This document shows positions 9,127 through 18,016 of a stretch of DNA of 64,000 nt, in pieces (positions within the stretch are counted from its first letter, which is position 1; each line of letters opens with the position of its first letter). Under the pieces are notes generated by a model. That model saw only the letters and a program-made list of their open reading frames with translations. It did not search any database and was not told the DNA's origin. The position numbers and the translations under genes were made by a program. This DNA is from an uncultured Burkholderiales bacterium (GTDB lineage: Bacteria > Pseudomonadota > Gammaproteobacteria > Burkholderiales > Burkholderiaceae_C), in contig CAMFGY010000016.1 in the NCBI GenBank assembly GCA_945952065.1, forward strand, positions 1-64,000, given 5' to 3'.

Positions 9127-10254
9127 ATGCGATGCAACTCCTCTTCCTCCGCGGATAAAGACCCACAAAAGCTCAAGCTCGATTGGAGCCAGTGGGTCTG
9201 GCCCGGCCCCCGGCGCATCTTCAGCGCTGAAGAGATGGCGCGTGCCGGTGAGCAGCCCTGGCCGGTGTCCATCGAGCACTATGTCTACGGCAATGTCGTG
9301 GTGCTGCTGGCCATCAACTACAACTTGATGCCGCGAGGCCTGGTCCTTTGGACCGTGCTTGCCGCCCTAGGCATGAGCTTCAGCGGCTTGTGGGTGGCCA
9401 AGTCCTTGTGGCGGCAGCCCACGCGAACCCGCTTGAACCTCTACACCCTGGGCGCGGTCTTTGCGATGCTGGGCTCTTTGCTGCTGCTGAAGTTCCAGCC
9501 TCTCGGTCTGGGCCCAGACTTGGATCGAACCGAGATGCGGGGGGTGATGCTGGCCTTTGTGGCGGCGGTGGTGCTGGCGTTGACGGCTTGGTTTTTTTTG
9601 GTCTTGATTCGGGTGCAGCAAATTGAATCGCGCTTGCGCGAGCTGGACGAGCAAGCGCAGCACCTGAAGCTGGCGCGCCGTTTGGCCACCGCGCAAATCC
9701 AGCCGCATTTCCTGTTCAACACCCTGGCCTCGCTGCAGCATTGGGTGGACACCCAAGACCCTCGCGCGGGCAGCACCTTGCGCTCCTTCACCCAATACCT
9801 GCGCGCCACCTTGCCGATGTTCGAGCGCGAGAGCTTGTCGTTGCAAGAAGAGCTGCACATCGTGCGCAGCTATTTGGAGGTGATGCAGGCGCGCATGGGC
9901 GCACGGCTGCAATGGCAGATCGAACAAAGCCCCGAGGTCGACGAGGCGCTGCCCTTGCCGCCCGGCCTGCTCTTGACCTTGGTGGAAAACGCCATTGGCC
10001 ACGGCATTGAGCCCGCGCTGCGCGGCGGCCGCATCACGGTGAGCGCGAGTCAATCGAAGCCGGGCCAAGTGTTGATCGAGGTGCGCGACAACGGCGCGGG
10101 TCTGAGCGCTCAAGCCGAAGACGGTACCGGGCTGGCCAATTCGCGCGCCCGTTTGCAACAGCTGTATGGCGAGCGAGCCCGCTTGAGCTTGCTGCCCCTG
10201 TCCCCGGGCTGCTTGTCGCAGCTGCATATCGATTTGCAAGGAGCGCAGCCATGA
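9127..10254 (+). CDS. LytS/YehU-type sensor histidine kinase
   Basis: 375 residues. About four membrane helices lie between residues 55 and 165. A short coiled linker (QQIESRLRELDEQAQ) follows, then the His-kinase motif QIQPHFLFNTLASLQHW, where the phospho-accepting His follows QP, and a C-terminal ATPase domain (LVENAIGHGIE, VRDNGAG, GLANSRARLQQLYG). This is the PF06580 architecture that pairs with LytTR regulators. The regulator gene overlaps its stop codon by four bases (ATGA), so the two are translationally coupled. ATG 9127 has little ribosome-binding sequence but a TAGACT box seven bases upstream, so the message could be leaderless. Confidence 0.9.
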   Translation: MRCNSSSSADKDPQKLKLDWSQWVWPGPRRIFSAEEMARAGEQPWPVSIEHYVYGNVVVLLAINYNLMPRGLVLWTVLAALGMSFSGLWVAKSLWRQPTRTRLNLYTLGAVFAMLGSLLLLKFQPLGLGPDLDRTEMRGVMLAFVAAVVLALTAWFFLVLIRVQQIESRLRELDEQAQHLKLARRLATAQIQPHFLFNTLASLQHWVDTQDPRAGSTLRSFTQYLRATLPMFERESLSLQEELHIVRSYLEVMQARMGARLQWQIEQSPEVDEALPLPPGLLLTLVENAIGHGIEPALRGGRITVSASQSKPGQVLIEVRDNGAGLSAQAEDGTGLANSRARLQQLYGERARLSLLPLSPGCLSQLHIDLQGAQP

Positions 10255-11051
10255 GCCGTCATCCCACCCTCAAAGCCCTGATTGCAGACGATGAAGAAGG
10301 GCCGCGTGAGCAGTTGCGCGCGGCGCTCCTGCGGCTGTGGCCCGAGTTGGAGATCGTGGCCGCCAGTGAAAACGGCGTCGATGCCTGGGACGACTATCTG
10401 AGCCATGAGCCGGCACTGTGCTTTCTCGACATCCGTATGCCGGGTCTGAGCGGCCTGGAAGTGGCCAAGCGCATGAGCGAGCTGGCCAAGCCCCCCCAGG
10501 TGGTGTTTGTCACGGCCTATGGCGACCATGCCCTGTCGGCTTTTGAGGCCGGTGCGGTGGACTACTGCGTCAAGCCAGTGGAGGAGGCCCGCTTGGCGCA
10601 GGCCCTGCAACGCATTCGAGCGCGGCTGGCGATGGGCTCTACCAATGGCGTCGTCGCGGCAGGGCCCGCCGGCTCGGCCGCCGATCTGCAACAAATGCTC
10701 CGCGAGCTTTTGCCAGCGGCCAAGCCCAGCTCAAGGCCGATTCAGGCCTCCCTGGGGCGCGAGATCAAGCTGATTGCGCCCGACGAGGTCATCTACTTCG
10801 AAAGCGACAACCGCTACACCCGTGTCGTCTATCAAGGGGGCGAGGCCTTGATTCGCACCCCGCTCAAGGAGTTGCTGACGCAACTCGATGCCGAGCAGTT
10901 CTGGCAATTGCACCGCTCTGTTTTGGTCAACAGCCGCTGCATTGCCAGCGCCGTGCGTGTGGATGAAAACAGCATGCACATCACGCTCAAAGGCCGGGAC
11001 GAAAAACTCCCGGTGTCCCGGCAGTTTCAGAGCTTGTTCAAGGGGCAATGA
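10251..11051 (+). CDS. LytTR-family response regulator
   Basis: 266 residues. The N-terminal receiver has an acidic pair (IADDEEGPR), a phospho-acceptor Asp in CFLDIRMPGLSG, and VTAYGDHA and DYCVKPVEE supplying the conserved Thr and Lys. After a linker at about residues 130-165, a C-terminal LytTR DNA-binding domain follows (EIKLIAPDEVIYFESDNRYTRVVY, LIRTPLKEL, FWQLHRSVLVN). It receives phosphate from the kinase encoded directly upstream, with which it overlaps by ATGA. The targets are not known. The gene downstream has its own riboswitch leader and is not necessarily a target. Confidence 0.92.
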   Translation: MSRHPTLKALIADDEEGPREQLRAALLRLWPELEIVAASENGVDAWDDYLSHEPALCFLDIRMPGLSGLEVAKRMSELAKPPQVVFVTAYGDHALSAFEAGAVDYCVKPVEEARLAQALQRIRARLAMGSTNGVVAAGPAGSAADLQQMLRELLPAAKPSSRPIQASLGREIKLIAPDEVIYFESDNRYTRVVYQGGEALIRTPLKELLTQLDAEQFWQLHRSVLVNSRCIASAVRVDENSMHITLKGRDEKLPVSRQFQSLFKGQ

Positions 11052-11251
11052 GGCTGCGCTGGGGCAGTCGCCGCGGAGTGCGGCGGGTGTGTTCTGGAGA
11101 CGATGCGCAATTGCCTCTGCCGAAGCATGGAAAAGGCAAATTCCGTCAATTCATCACGAATGGGCGCTGAATTCATCGGAGGCCCGCCCCGGCCTGCGCT
11201 GCCTTGCTAGAGTTGGCGTCAGTTGACCACCGGGCACCATCGTTCGCCGGT

Positions 11252-11345
11252 GACACTCAACTGAGGGCAAACCCGTCGAAAGGCGGGGACGCAAAGCCAC
11301 CGGCCTAACGCGCATCAGCGCCACGGCAGCGGGGTTGCCAAGCAC
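11252..11345 (+). promoter_or_regulatory. cyclic-di-GMP-I (GEMM) riboswitch
   Basis: The segment has the class I cyclic-di-GMP aptamer core in order. AGGGCAAACC opens the binding pocket. A P2 stem capped by a GAAA tetraloop (CCCGTC-GAAA-GGCGGG) comes next, then GACGCAAAGCC, the tetraloop-receptor strand CCGGCCTAA, a variable P3 arm, and AGCGGGGTTGCC. These match the Vibrio Vc2 aptamer pattern block for block. It ends about 60 bases before the start of the sedolisin gene and is on the same strand, so it sits in that gene's 5' leader. I see no obvious intrinsic terminator between them, so control may act on translation initiation. Confidence 0.93.
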
Positions 11346-11405
11346 CCATCACAGCGTGTTTGTCAGGCGATGCCCTCGCGCTTAGGTTTTTGGAGCGTGC
11401 GGGTC

Positions 11406-13802
11406 ATGATGCAGTTTCCTCGTCCTCAATTTGGCCATATCGGGTCCAGCAAGCCAGCGCCGCTGGCGGTTTCGGCAGCAACTTTGTGTTTGTTGCTGAG
11501 TGCTTGTGGTGGTGGCGCCCAGCCGGAGAGCAGCGTTGAGCCCAGCGCTGCGCCTTTGGCCAGTGCCAGCAGTACCCTGACGCTTCAGCCGGAGGAACTG
11601 CCCAGTGCCGCAGCGCAACTGGAAGCGCGGCCGAGTTTTCATGTGGCGCCGGTACTCTTGGATGCGCCCAGCGATCAAGACATGGCCGACCCCAATGCGT
11701 CGGCACAGCTGGGGCCGCGCCAGCAAGCGATTCCTGCCGAGCTCAGCAGCATGTCCACACGCGGTTTGACGGTGCAGACCTTGGAGGCCTCGATGCGCCG
11801 CCAAGCCATGAGCGTCAAGGCCAGCGAAGCGGTCCGCCCCATGGCCGGCAGTGCGGTGGTCTCGACCTACACGCCGGCACAAATCCGCGCGGCCTATGGC
11901 CTGCCCGCCTTGCCCGTGGCCGGCGCCGCGCTGAGCCCCGCGCAAGCTGCTCAACTGGGCGCTGGCCAGACGATTTACATCGTCAACGCGATGCACAACC
12001 CCTCGGTGCAGGCCGAGTTGGCGGCTTTCAACCAACGCTTCGGTTTGCCGGCCTGCACCAGCAAGGCCTTGGCCAGCAATGTGGCCTTGCCTTTGCCCAA
12101 GGCATCCACGAATGCGTGCGAGTTCAGCCAGGTCTACAGCACCGCTGCCGGCGGCATGAGCGCCGTGGCACCGGCCTATAACGCGGGCTGGGCCACCGAG
12201 ATTGCGCTGGATGTGCAATGGGCCCATGCGATTGCGCCGCTGGCCCGCATCGTCTTGATCGAAGCCCCGGATGCCACCCTCAACAGTCTTTTGGGCGGCA
12301 TCAAGCTGGCCAATGCCATGGGGCCGGGCGTGGTGTCCATGAGCTTTGGCGCCAATGAAGGCAATTACACCGCCTCGGTGGATGCGGCATTCACTGCCGC
12401 CGGCATGAGCTATCTGGCGGCCACCGGTGACTCGGGCGCGGCGGTTTCCTGGCCGGCGGTTTCGCCCAATGTGTTGGCGGTGAGCGGCACCAGCCTCAGC
12501 TACAGCGGCAGTGGCTCGCGCAGCGAAGTCACCTGGACGGGCACCGGCGGTGGGGTCAGCGCCTACACCGCCAAGCCGGCCTACCAAAATTCGACCGTGC
12601 CCGGTATGGGCACCCCGCTGCGGCGCAGCGTGGCCGATGTGGCCTTCAATGCGGACCCCAACACGGGCCAATACGTGGCTGTTCAATCGAGCTCGGGCAC
12701 GCTGAGCTGGATCAGTGCGGGCGGCACCAGCTTGTCCACGCCGCAATGGGCGGGCTTGTTGGCCGTGAGCAATGCGCAGCGCGTCTTGGCCGGCAAGCCC
12801 CTGCTGGGGGCGGCTCACAGCGCCCTGTACGGCAGCATCGCCAGTGTCCCCGGCAATTACTCCGCCGCGCTTGCCGACATCAAGTCCGGCGCCAATGGCA
12901 GTTGCAGCAGTTGCGCCGCAAAGATCGGCTATGACACGCCCACCGGCTTGGGCACGCCCAACACCGCCAGCCTGCTGAGCTTGCTCAGCGGCAGCAGCAC
13001 CAGCCCCGTGGCCGCGGCGCCGGTGGTGACGCCGGCCAGCATCACGGGCAAGGTCGGCACGGCGCTGAGCTTCACCGCCTCGGCCAGCGGCGCCAATGCG
13101 CTGAACTTCAGCCTCGGCGCAGCGCCGGCAGGCCTGCAAATTTCGGCCAACACGGGCGTGGTCAGCTGGGCGGCGCCTGTGGCGGGCAGCTATGCGCTGA
13201 CTGTGATCGCCACCGACACCAAGACCGGTTTGAGCGGGCAAGCGGTGTACAGCCTCAGCATTGCGGCGGCCCCGGCGGCCGTGGCGCCCACTGTGGCTGC
13301 CGCCACGCTGGCAGGCAAAGCCGGCGTGGCGCTCAACTACAGCCTGATCACCCAGGCCGCCAACCCACTGAGCTACAGCCTGAGCGGCGCGCCAGCCGGC
13401 ATGAGCGTGAATGCCAATGGGGTGTTGAGCTGGAGCAATCCGGTGCTCGGCAACTACAGCGTGACGGTGACCGTCAAAGACAGCAAGACCGGCTTGAGCG
13501 CCCAGGCCGTGATCAGCGTGAAGATCGCAGCCGGTGCCCCCCAAATCAACGCAACCGCGCTCAGCGGCGTGGCGGGCAAGGCGCTCACCGGCAGCATCAG
13601 CGTGTCGGCGCCCGGCGCCACGGCCTTGTCGATGTCCATCTCGGGTGCGCCCCTGGGCATTATGTTTGCAGCCAGCGCTTCCACCGTCACCCTCAGCTGG
13701 GCCAAGCCCGTGCAGGGGACTTATGCCCTGAAGATTTTGGTTTTGGACAACACCGGGCAAACGGCCACGGCCACCTTGCCCATCACCATCGCCGCCAAAT
13801 AG
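11406..13802 (+). CDS. sedolisin (S53) family lipoprotease with C-terminal Ig-like repeats
   Basis: 798 residues from ATG 11406, which has GGAG upstream and gives a lipoprotein signal (LCLLLSAC then GGG). The S53 catalytic set is visible: Glu265 and Asp269 in EIALD, oxyanion Asp342 in ATGDSG, and nucleophile Ser442 in GGTSLSTPQWAG. A calcium-site loop lies near residue 508 (YDTPTGLGTPN). From about residue 535 there are three tandem putative Ig-like/cadherin-like repeats of about 85 residues, each ending in a DxKTGLS-type or similar strand. The predicted product is an acid-tolerant serine-carboxyl peptidase anchored at or released from the envelope. It lies directly behind the cyclic-di-GMP riboswitch, so its level should follow that messenger. 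Confidence 0.92.
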   Translation: MMQFPRPQFGHIGSSKPAPLAVSAATLCLLLSACGGGAQPESSVEPSAAPLASASSTLTLQPEELPSAAAQLEARPSFHVAPVLLDAPSDQDMADPNASAQLGPRQQAIPAELSSMSTRGLTVQTLEASMRRQAMSVKASEAVRPMAGSAVVSTYTPAQIRAAYGLPALPVAGAALSPAQAAQLGAGQTIYIVNAMHNPSVQAELAAFNQRFGLPACTSKALASNVALPLPKASTNACEFSQVYSTAAGGMSAVAPAYNAGWATEIALDVQWAHAIAPLARIVLIEAPDATLNSLLGGIKLANAMGPGVVSMSFGANEGNYTASVDAAFTAAGMSYLAATGDSGAAVSWPAVSPNVLAVSGTSLSYSGSGSRSEVTWTGTGGGVSAYTAKPAYQNSTVPGMGTPLRRSVADVAFNADPNTGQYVAVQSSSGTLSWISAGGTSLSTPQWAGLLAVSNAQRVLAGKPLLGAAHSALYGSIASVPGNYSAALADIKSGANGSCSSCAAKIGYDTPTGLGTPNTASLLSLLSGSSTSPVAAAPVVTPASITGKVGTALSFTASASGANALNFSLGAAPAGLQISANTGVVSWAAPVAGSYALTVIATDTKTGLSGQAVYSLSIAAAPAAVAPTVAAATLAGKAGVALNYSLITQAANPLSYSLSGAPAGMSVNANGVLSWSNPVLGNYSVTVTVKDSKTGLSAQAVISVKIAAGAPQINATALSGVAGKALTGSISVSAPGATALSMSISGAPLGIMFAASASTVTLSWAKPVQGTYALKILVLDNTGQTATATLPITIAAK

Positions 13803-13908
13803 CAAGCAGTCGTTTCAGTGCGGGGTGGGCAGGGGAGTCCCCACCGCACAGGCGCGGGCTCTTGGGCACAATGCCTGCATCGCTTTCACCCGATGCAAAG
13901 AAGAACCG

Positions 13909-15612
13909 ATGGCTGCGTTTCCTACTCCCCGCTTCGACGAGTTCTACCGGCACGAGCCGCTCACCGAGTTGTTGTTTGCCTATGCTGCGGCCTGCCCCAA
14001 TCTGGTGTCGGTGCGTTCCATCGGCCGCAGCCATGAAGGGCGCGATATCTGGGTGCTGGTCTTGACCAACACCGCCACCGGCGCCGATGTCGACAAGCCC
14101 GGCTTCTGGGTCGACGGCAATATCCACGCCGCCGAATTGACGGCCTCCACCACCTGCTTGTACTACCTGCATCATCTGCTCAGCCTTTATGGCAGCGATG
14201 CGCAAGTGACGCATTTGCTCGACACCCGGGTGGTGTACATGGTGCCGCGTTTGAACCCCGATGGCGCGGAGCTCGCGCTGGCGGAGCGGCCCCGCCACAT
14301 TCGTTCCTCCACGCGCCCCTACCCGTATGACGAAGAACCCGTGGACGGCCTCACACTCGAAGACGTGGATGGCGACGGCCGCATGCTCAGCATGCGGGTG
14401 CCGGACCCGCATGGCCCCTACAAAAAACACCCCACCGAACCGCGCCTGCTGGTGGCGCGCGAGCCGGGCGAGTTTGGTGGCGAGTACTACCGCTTGTACC
14501 CAGAAGGCTTCATCAAGAACCACGATGGTTTGACGGTCACCGTCAACAAAGACCGTGAAGGCCTGGACCTGAACCGCAACTTCCCCAGCGAATGGCGGCA
14601 AGAGTACAAGCAGGTGGGCGCGGGGCCCTACCCGACCAGCGAGCCCGAGGTGCGGGCCATGGTGGACTTCATCAGCTCGCATCCCAATATCGGCGCGGGC
14701 ATCAGCTATCACACCCACAGCGGCGTGATTCTGCGGCCCATGGGTTCGCAAAGTGATGACGACATGATCCCCGAGGATTTGTGGAGTTATCAGCGCTTTT
14801 CGGCCCTGGGTGAAAAGCACAGCGGCTATCCCGCCATCAGCATCTGGCACGACTTCAAATACCACCCCAAGGAAGTCATCACCGGCACCCAAGATTGGGT
14901 CTATGAGCACCTGGGCGCGCTGTTCTGGGTGGTGGAGATTTGGTCACCGAACAAAGAGGCCGGCATCGAAGGCTATAAATGGATCGACTGGTACCGGGAG
15001 CATCCGGTGGAAGACGATTTGAAGCTCCTGAAATGGAGCGACGAACACTGCGGCGGCAAGGCCTATGTGGACTGGAAGCCTTTTCATCACCCGCAGTTGG
15101 GTGACGTCGAGATTGGCGGTTGGGACAAGATGAACTTTTGGCGCAACCCACCCCCTTGGTTACGCGAGCGCGAGGCCGCCCGCTTCCCGGCTTGGATGAA
15201 CCAGATCGCCTTGAGCCTGCCCAAGCTGGAGTTGTTGCGCACCGAGGTGCGCGCGCTCGGCCCGGACAGTTGGCGCGTGCGCATGGCGGTGGCCAACAGC
15301 GGCTATTTGCCGGCCTATGTGACCAAGCGGGCCTTGGAGCGCAAAGTGGTGCGTGGTGTGATGTTTGAGATTCTGTTGCCGGCCCAAGACCCGACGGTGA
15401 GTCTGGTCAGCGGCAAAGAACGCATGGAAGGCCCGCAGCTCGAAGGCCATGCGCCCAAAAACTCCCAGCAGGCCTTTTTGCCCAACCGCGAACTGACCGC
15501 CGACCGCGCCGTCGGGGAATGGGTGGTGCGCGCCCCCAAAGGCACCCGCCTGGCCCTCAGCGCCAGCGCCGAGCGAGCGGGCACGGTGCGCACGGAAGTC
15601 GTGCTCGATTGA
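13909..15612 (+). CDS. M14-family zinc carboxypeptidase
   Basis: 567 residues from ATG 13909 (AAAGAAG ribosome-binding site); the frame is open from 13825. Zinc ligands are the His and Glu of DGNIHAAE near residue 70 and a later His in ISYHTHSGV near residue 268. The arginine-bearing DLNRNFPSEW motif and the catalytic Glu of WVVEIWSPN follow. A beta-rich C-terminal part of about 150 residues comes after the catalytic domain. There is no signal peptide at the chosen start, so it may act in the cytoplasm, which is unusual for this family. Specificity cannot be inferred. It ends just before a structured non-coding region. Confidence 0.88.
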   Translation: MAAFPTPRFDEFYRHEPLTELLFAYAAACPNLVSVRSIGRSHEGRDIWVLVLTNTATGADVDKPGFWVDGNIHAAELTASTTCLYYLHHLLSLYGSDAQVTHLLDTRVVYMVPRLNPDGAELALAERPRHIRSSTRPYPYDEEPVDGLTLEDVDGDGRMLSMRVPDPHGPYKKHPTEPRLLVAREPGEFGGEYYRLYPEGFIKNHDGLTVTVNKDREGLDLNRNFPSEWRQEYKQVGAGPYPTSEPEVRAMVDFISSHPNIGAGISYHTHSGVILRPMGSQSDDDMIPEDLWSYQRFSALGEKHSGYPAISIWHDFKYHPKEVITGTQDWVYEHLGALFWVVEIWSPNKEAGIEGYKWIDWYREHPVEDDLKLLKWSDEHCGGKAYVDWKPFHHPQLGDVEIGGWDKMNFWRNPPPWLREREAARFPAWMNQIALSLPKLELLRTEVRALGPDSWRVRMAVANSGYLPAYVTKRALERKVVRGVMFEILLPAQDPTVSLVSGKERMEGPQLEGHAPKNSQQAFLPNRELTADRAVGEWVVRAPKGTRLALSASAERAGTVRTEVVLD

Positions 15613-15689
15613 GGGGGCGCTCTAGTTTGGCGTCATGGGCGGCAAAGTGCCCGGAGCGGACGTTGCTGGGGAGTTGGGTGCCGAGCGCC

Positions 15690-15993
15690 GCCGGGGGCGT
15701 AATTCCGCTCCTGTCCCCCGCCGTCGCCTTGCAGGCGCCGGCTCCTCCTTTACCTCGCGGAATCACACCCCCGACGCCACTCGGCAGTTCCACCGATGCG
15801 CGTCCTCGAAGAAGTAGCACGGCCGTGCTGGATCAGGACGCTTGGGGGCTCTGCGGCGCGAGGTAAAGGAGGAGACCCGGGCGCGAGCCCGGGGCGGGGG
15901 ACTGAGCTCGGACTCAAGGCGTCCTGAGGACGGCTTGAGCCTCGCGAAGGGCTGGGCCGCTGGCCCAGACAGGAGCGACGTAGAGCCCCCAAG
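15690..15993 (-). ncRNA. candidate structured RNA or hairpin repeat between convergent genes
   Basis: A 522-base non-coding gap (15613-16134) between the convergent carboxypeptidase and ankyrin genes is packed with inverted repeats. A 12-bp helix (15841-15852/15982-15993) encloses three hairpins: 15876-15893 with a GCGA loop, 15913-15939 and 15952-15968. A 40-base hairpin lies at 15801-15840. A 19-bp helix (15690-15708/15757-15775) has its three non-Watson-Crick positions as G-U pairs only if the minus strand is transcribed. An 18-bp perfect inverted repeat (15742-15759/15857-15874) could compete with these. I recognise no known RNA family. It could instead be a REP/MITE-type repeat. Confidence 0.4.
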
Positions 15994-16134
15994 TGGCCTG
16001 ATCGTCGCCCAAATCTAAGACTGCAATGGGCACATCGCGGCCACAGAGTGACGCTGAGAGTGAGTTGGGCTGTAGGGTCGAAGTGCTTTGTTCTACAAAC
16101 GCCAGACTCGCCTGGGCTTCGGCGCAGCTTGGGT

Positions 16135-17781
16135 TCAAGGAGGCGTTGGAGTGGGGCTTGAGTTTGCCAAGACTGTTTCGGCGCGCAAGGCCTGTTCATC
16201 CAGCCAGACTTGCAGGGCAGGTGGCAAGTCTTGATGTTCAGCAGCATCGGGCCAAGGCGCTCCCGCGGCCAGCAGCGCCTGCAAGCAAGCCAGATAGTCG
16301 CCCCGGGGATGAGGCTGATGCGCTGCCGCAAACTGCAAGCTGCCCATCACATCGCCGCCATAGCCATTGACTTCCTGCCAGCTGGCACCCTGCGCCAGCA
16401 GCAACTGAACCAAGGCGGCGTCGCCATTGAAGGCGGCTTGGTTCAAGGCGCTGGCCTCCCAGTCGCCCTGTACCGACACCGGCCAACCCAGCGACAGCAT
16501 CAGCGCGACGGCTGCCTTCGCCCCACGTTGCGCCTGGTCAGGCAAAAGGCGAAGCGCTTGTGGGCCGAGTTGCTTCAGCAGATTCGGCGCTTGGCCTAAC
16601 AGTGCCTGGGCGCGGCTTGTGTCGGCGGCGGCGCAAGCGGCGAGGAATTCTTCTTCGATCGAGCCCAGCTCGGGCAAGGCGCCGTGAGCCGCCAGCAAGG
16701 CCAGCGCCTCTCGCTCACCCAAGAGCGCGGCCAAGGTGGCAGGTGTGCGCCCCTGGGCGTCGCGCGCGGCGAGGTCCGCGCCATGCTCCATCAAACGCTG
16801 CATGCAGGCGCTGGAGCGGCCGCGGCGCAAGGCATGGTGCAGGGCGCGGGCGCCTTCGGGCCCGGCTTCGTTGACGTCGGCCCCCAGGCTCAGCGCCAGA
16901 TCCAGGCCAGCCAGGTCTTCAAAGTCCAGCAGGCGCAACAGCGCATTCGTGCCTTGCCAACGTACGCCATGGGCGTGCAGCTGGCGGATTTGCACTGCGG
17001 CACGCGCTCGGTCGGGGTCTTCGCATGCGTGGTACAGCGATTCGCCATCATTGGGTTCGGCGCCAGCCGCCAGCAGGGCGGCGGCGAGTGCCGGGCTTTG
17101 CGCGCGCGCGATGGCGCCGTACAACAGCGGCAAGCGGGGCGGCGCGCCGCTGCCGGGCTCAGGGGGCAGCGCCGGGTCGGCAAGGCGCAAAGCATTCAAC
17201 TCGGCCGGGTTCAAGGGGGCGAGCAAGGCTTGCGCGCAGCGCAGCAGACCGCTGGCCCAGGGCTCACCCAGACGATGCAGGCTGGAGAAGCACACATAGG
17301 CCAAGGCCGGGGCGTTGAAAGGCGGCAGGCATTGCGTGGCGGAGGGCGGCCTGGGCAGCGCATCCAGATCGCCCTGCACCAGGGCCAGAGCTGGGCGCAA
17401 AGCCTCTGGGCAGCGCCCTTGCAGGTGCTGCAACAGGGCGAGGGCGCGCTCGGGCTGCGGGGCATCCCAGCCGCGCCCCAGGCTCAGGGCCAAGACCCGT
17501 TCGATGAGGGCCTGGCTGTCGCCCAACTCTCGGGCCAGTTGTTGCGCTGCGACGGTGGCTTGCAGTGCGGGCCAGCTGGGGAAGCCCAGCTCGCGCGCGA
17601 TCACCAGCTGAGCCTGGCTGAGTTTGGGTTTGTGCTCGCCCGCGCCAAGGCGGTAGGGGGCGACGCGTGCCAGGCTGCCGGGTTCACCGGCCTGCCAGGC
17701 GCGCAGCAATTCGCGCGCTTGTCGTTTGAGTTGCTGCAGATCGGCTTTGGCGGGCAGCGCTCCGCGATCAGGGTTCGTCAT
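16135..17781 (-). CDS. ankyrin-repeat protein
   Basis: 548 residues. Several ankyrin units are readable, such as EGARALHHALRRGRSSACMQRLMEHGADLAARDAQGRTPATLAALLG and SALNQAAFNGDAALVQLLLAQGASWQEV. The N-terminal 80 residues (KADLQQLKRQARELLRAW, LGFPSWPALQATV) form a helical region seen in a family of bacterial ankyrin proteins. There is no signal peptide or membrane segment, so it is likely a cytoplasmic protein-protein interaction scaffold with unknown partner. GGAGGT lies just upstream of the start. It stands alone: the next gene on the strand begins more than 230 bases upstream. Confidence 0.82.
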   Translation of the reverse strand: MTNPDRGALPAKADLQQLKRQARELLRAWQAGEPGSLARVAPYRLGAGEHKPKLSQAQLVIARELGFPSWPALQATVAAQQLARELGDSQALIERVLALSLGRGWDAPQPERALALLQHLQGRCPEALRPALALVQGDLDALPRPPSATQCLPPFNAPALAYVCFSSLHRLGEPWASGLLRCAQALLAPLNPAELNALRLADPALPPEPGSGAPPRLPLLYGAIARAQSPALAAALLAAGAEPNDGESLYHACEDPDRARAAVQIRQLHAHGVRWQGTNALLRLLDFEDLAGLDLALSLGADVNEAGPEGARALHHALRRGRSSACMQRLMEHGADLAARDAQGRTPATLAALLGEREALALLAAHGALPELGSIEEEFLAACAAADTSRAQALLGQAPNLLKQLGPQALRLLPDQAQRGAKAAVALMLSLGWPVSVQGDWEASALNQAAFNGDAALVQLLLAQGASWQEVNGYGGDVMGSLQFAAAHQPHPRGDYLACLQALLAAGAPWPDAAEHQDLPPALQVWLDEQALRAETVLANSSPTPTPP

Positions 17782-18016
17782 TGGAGACCTCCATGCGTTG
17801 GATCAGCCTGCGATCCGCGCCATCAGGCCGCACAAAGGCGTCAATCGAAACGATGAAGATCGAGCGGCGCGGTGCGGCGCATTGCCGCTGGCGCGCTCGT
17901 CCGGGTGGGCTCAGCCCTGTCTGCGGATCCAGCAGCGCCCCGGTGGGCGCTGTGGCCGGCAGTGTGCCATAACGCGGCGGCTTGGCGGTTGCTTTTTTTA
18001 GCGGCTTGCGCGGCGC

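Noticed and set aside
11382-13805. 807-codon minus-strand open frame
   Set aside because: Antisense shadow of the sedolisin gene; Arg/Gly/His-rich composition without domains.
15613-16134. RNase P RNA, tmRNA or 6S RNA in the structured gap
   Set aside because: None of the conserved blocks of those RNAs is present on either strand.
16684-17856. 390-codon plus-strand open frame
   Set aside because: Antisense of the ankyrin gene; low-complexity Gly/Ala/Arg/Gln composition.
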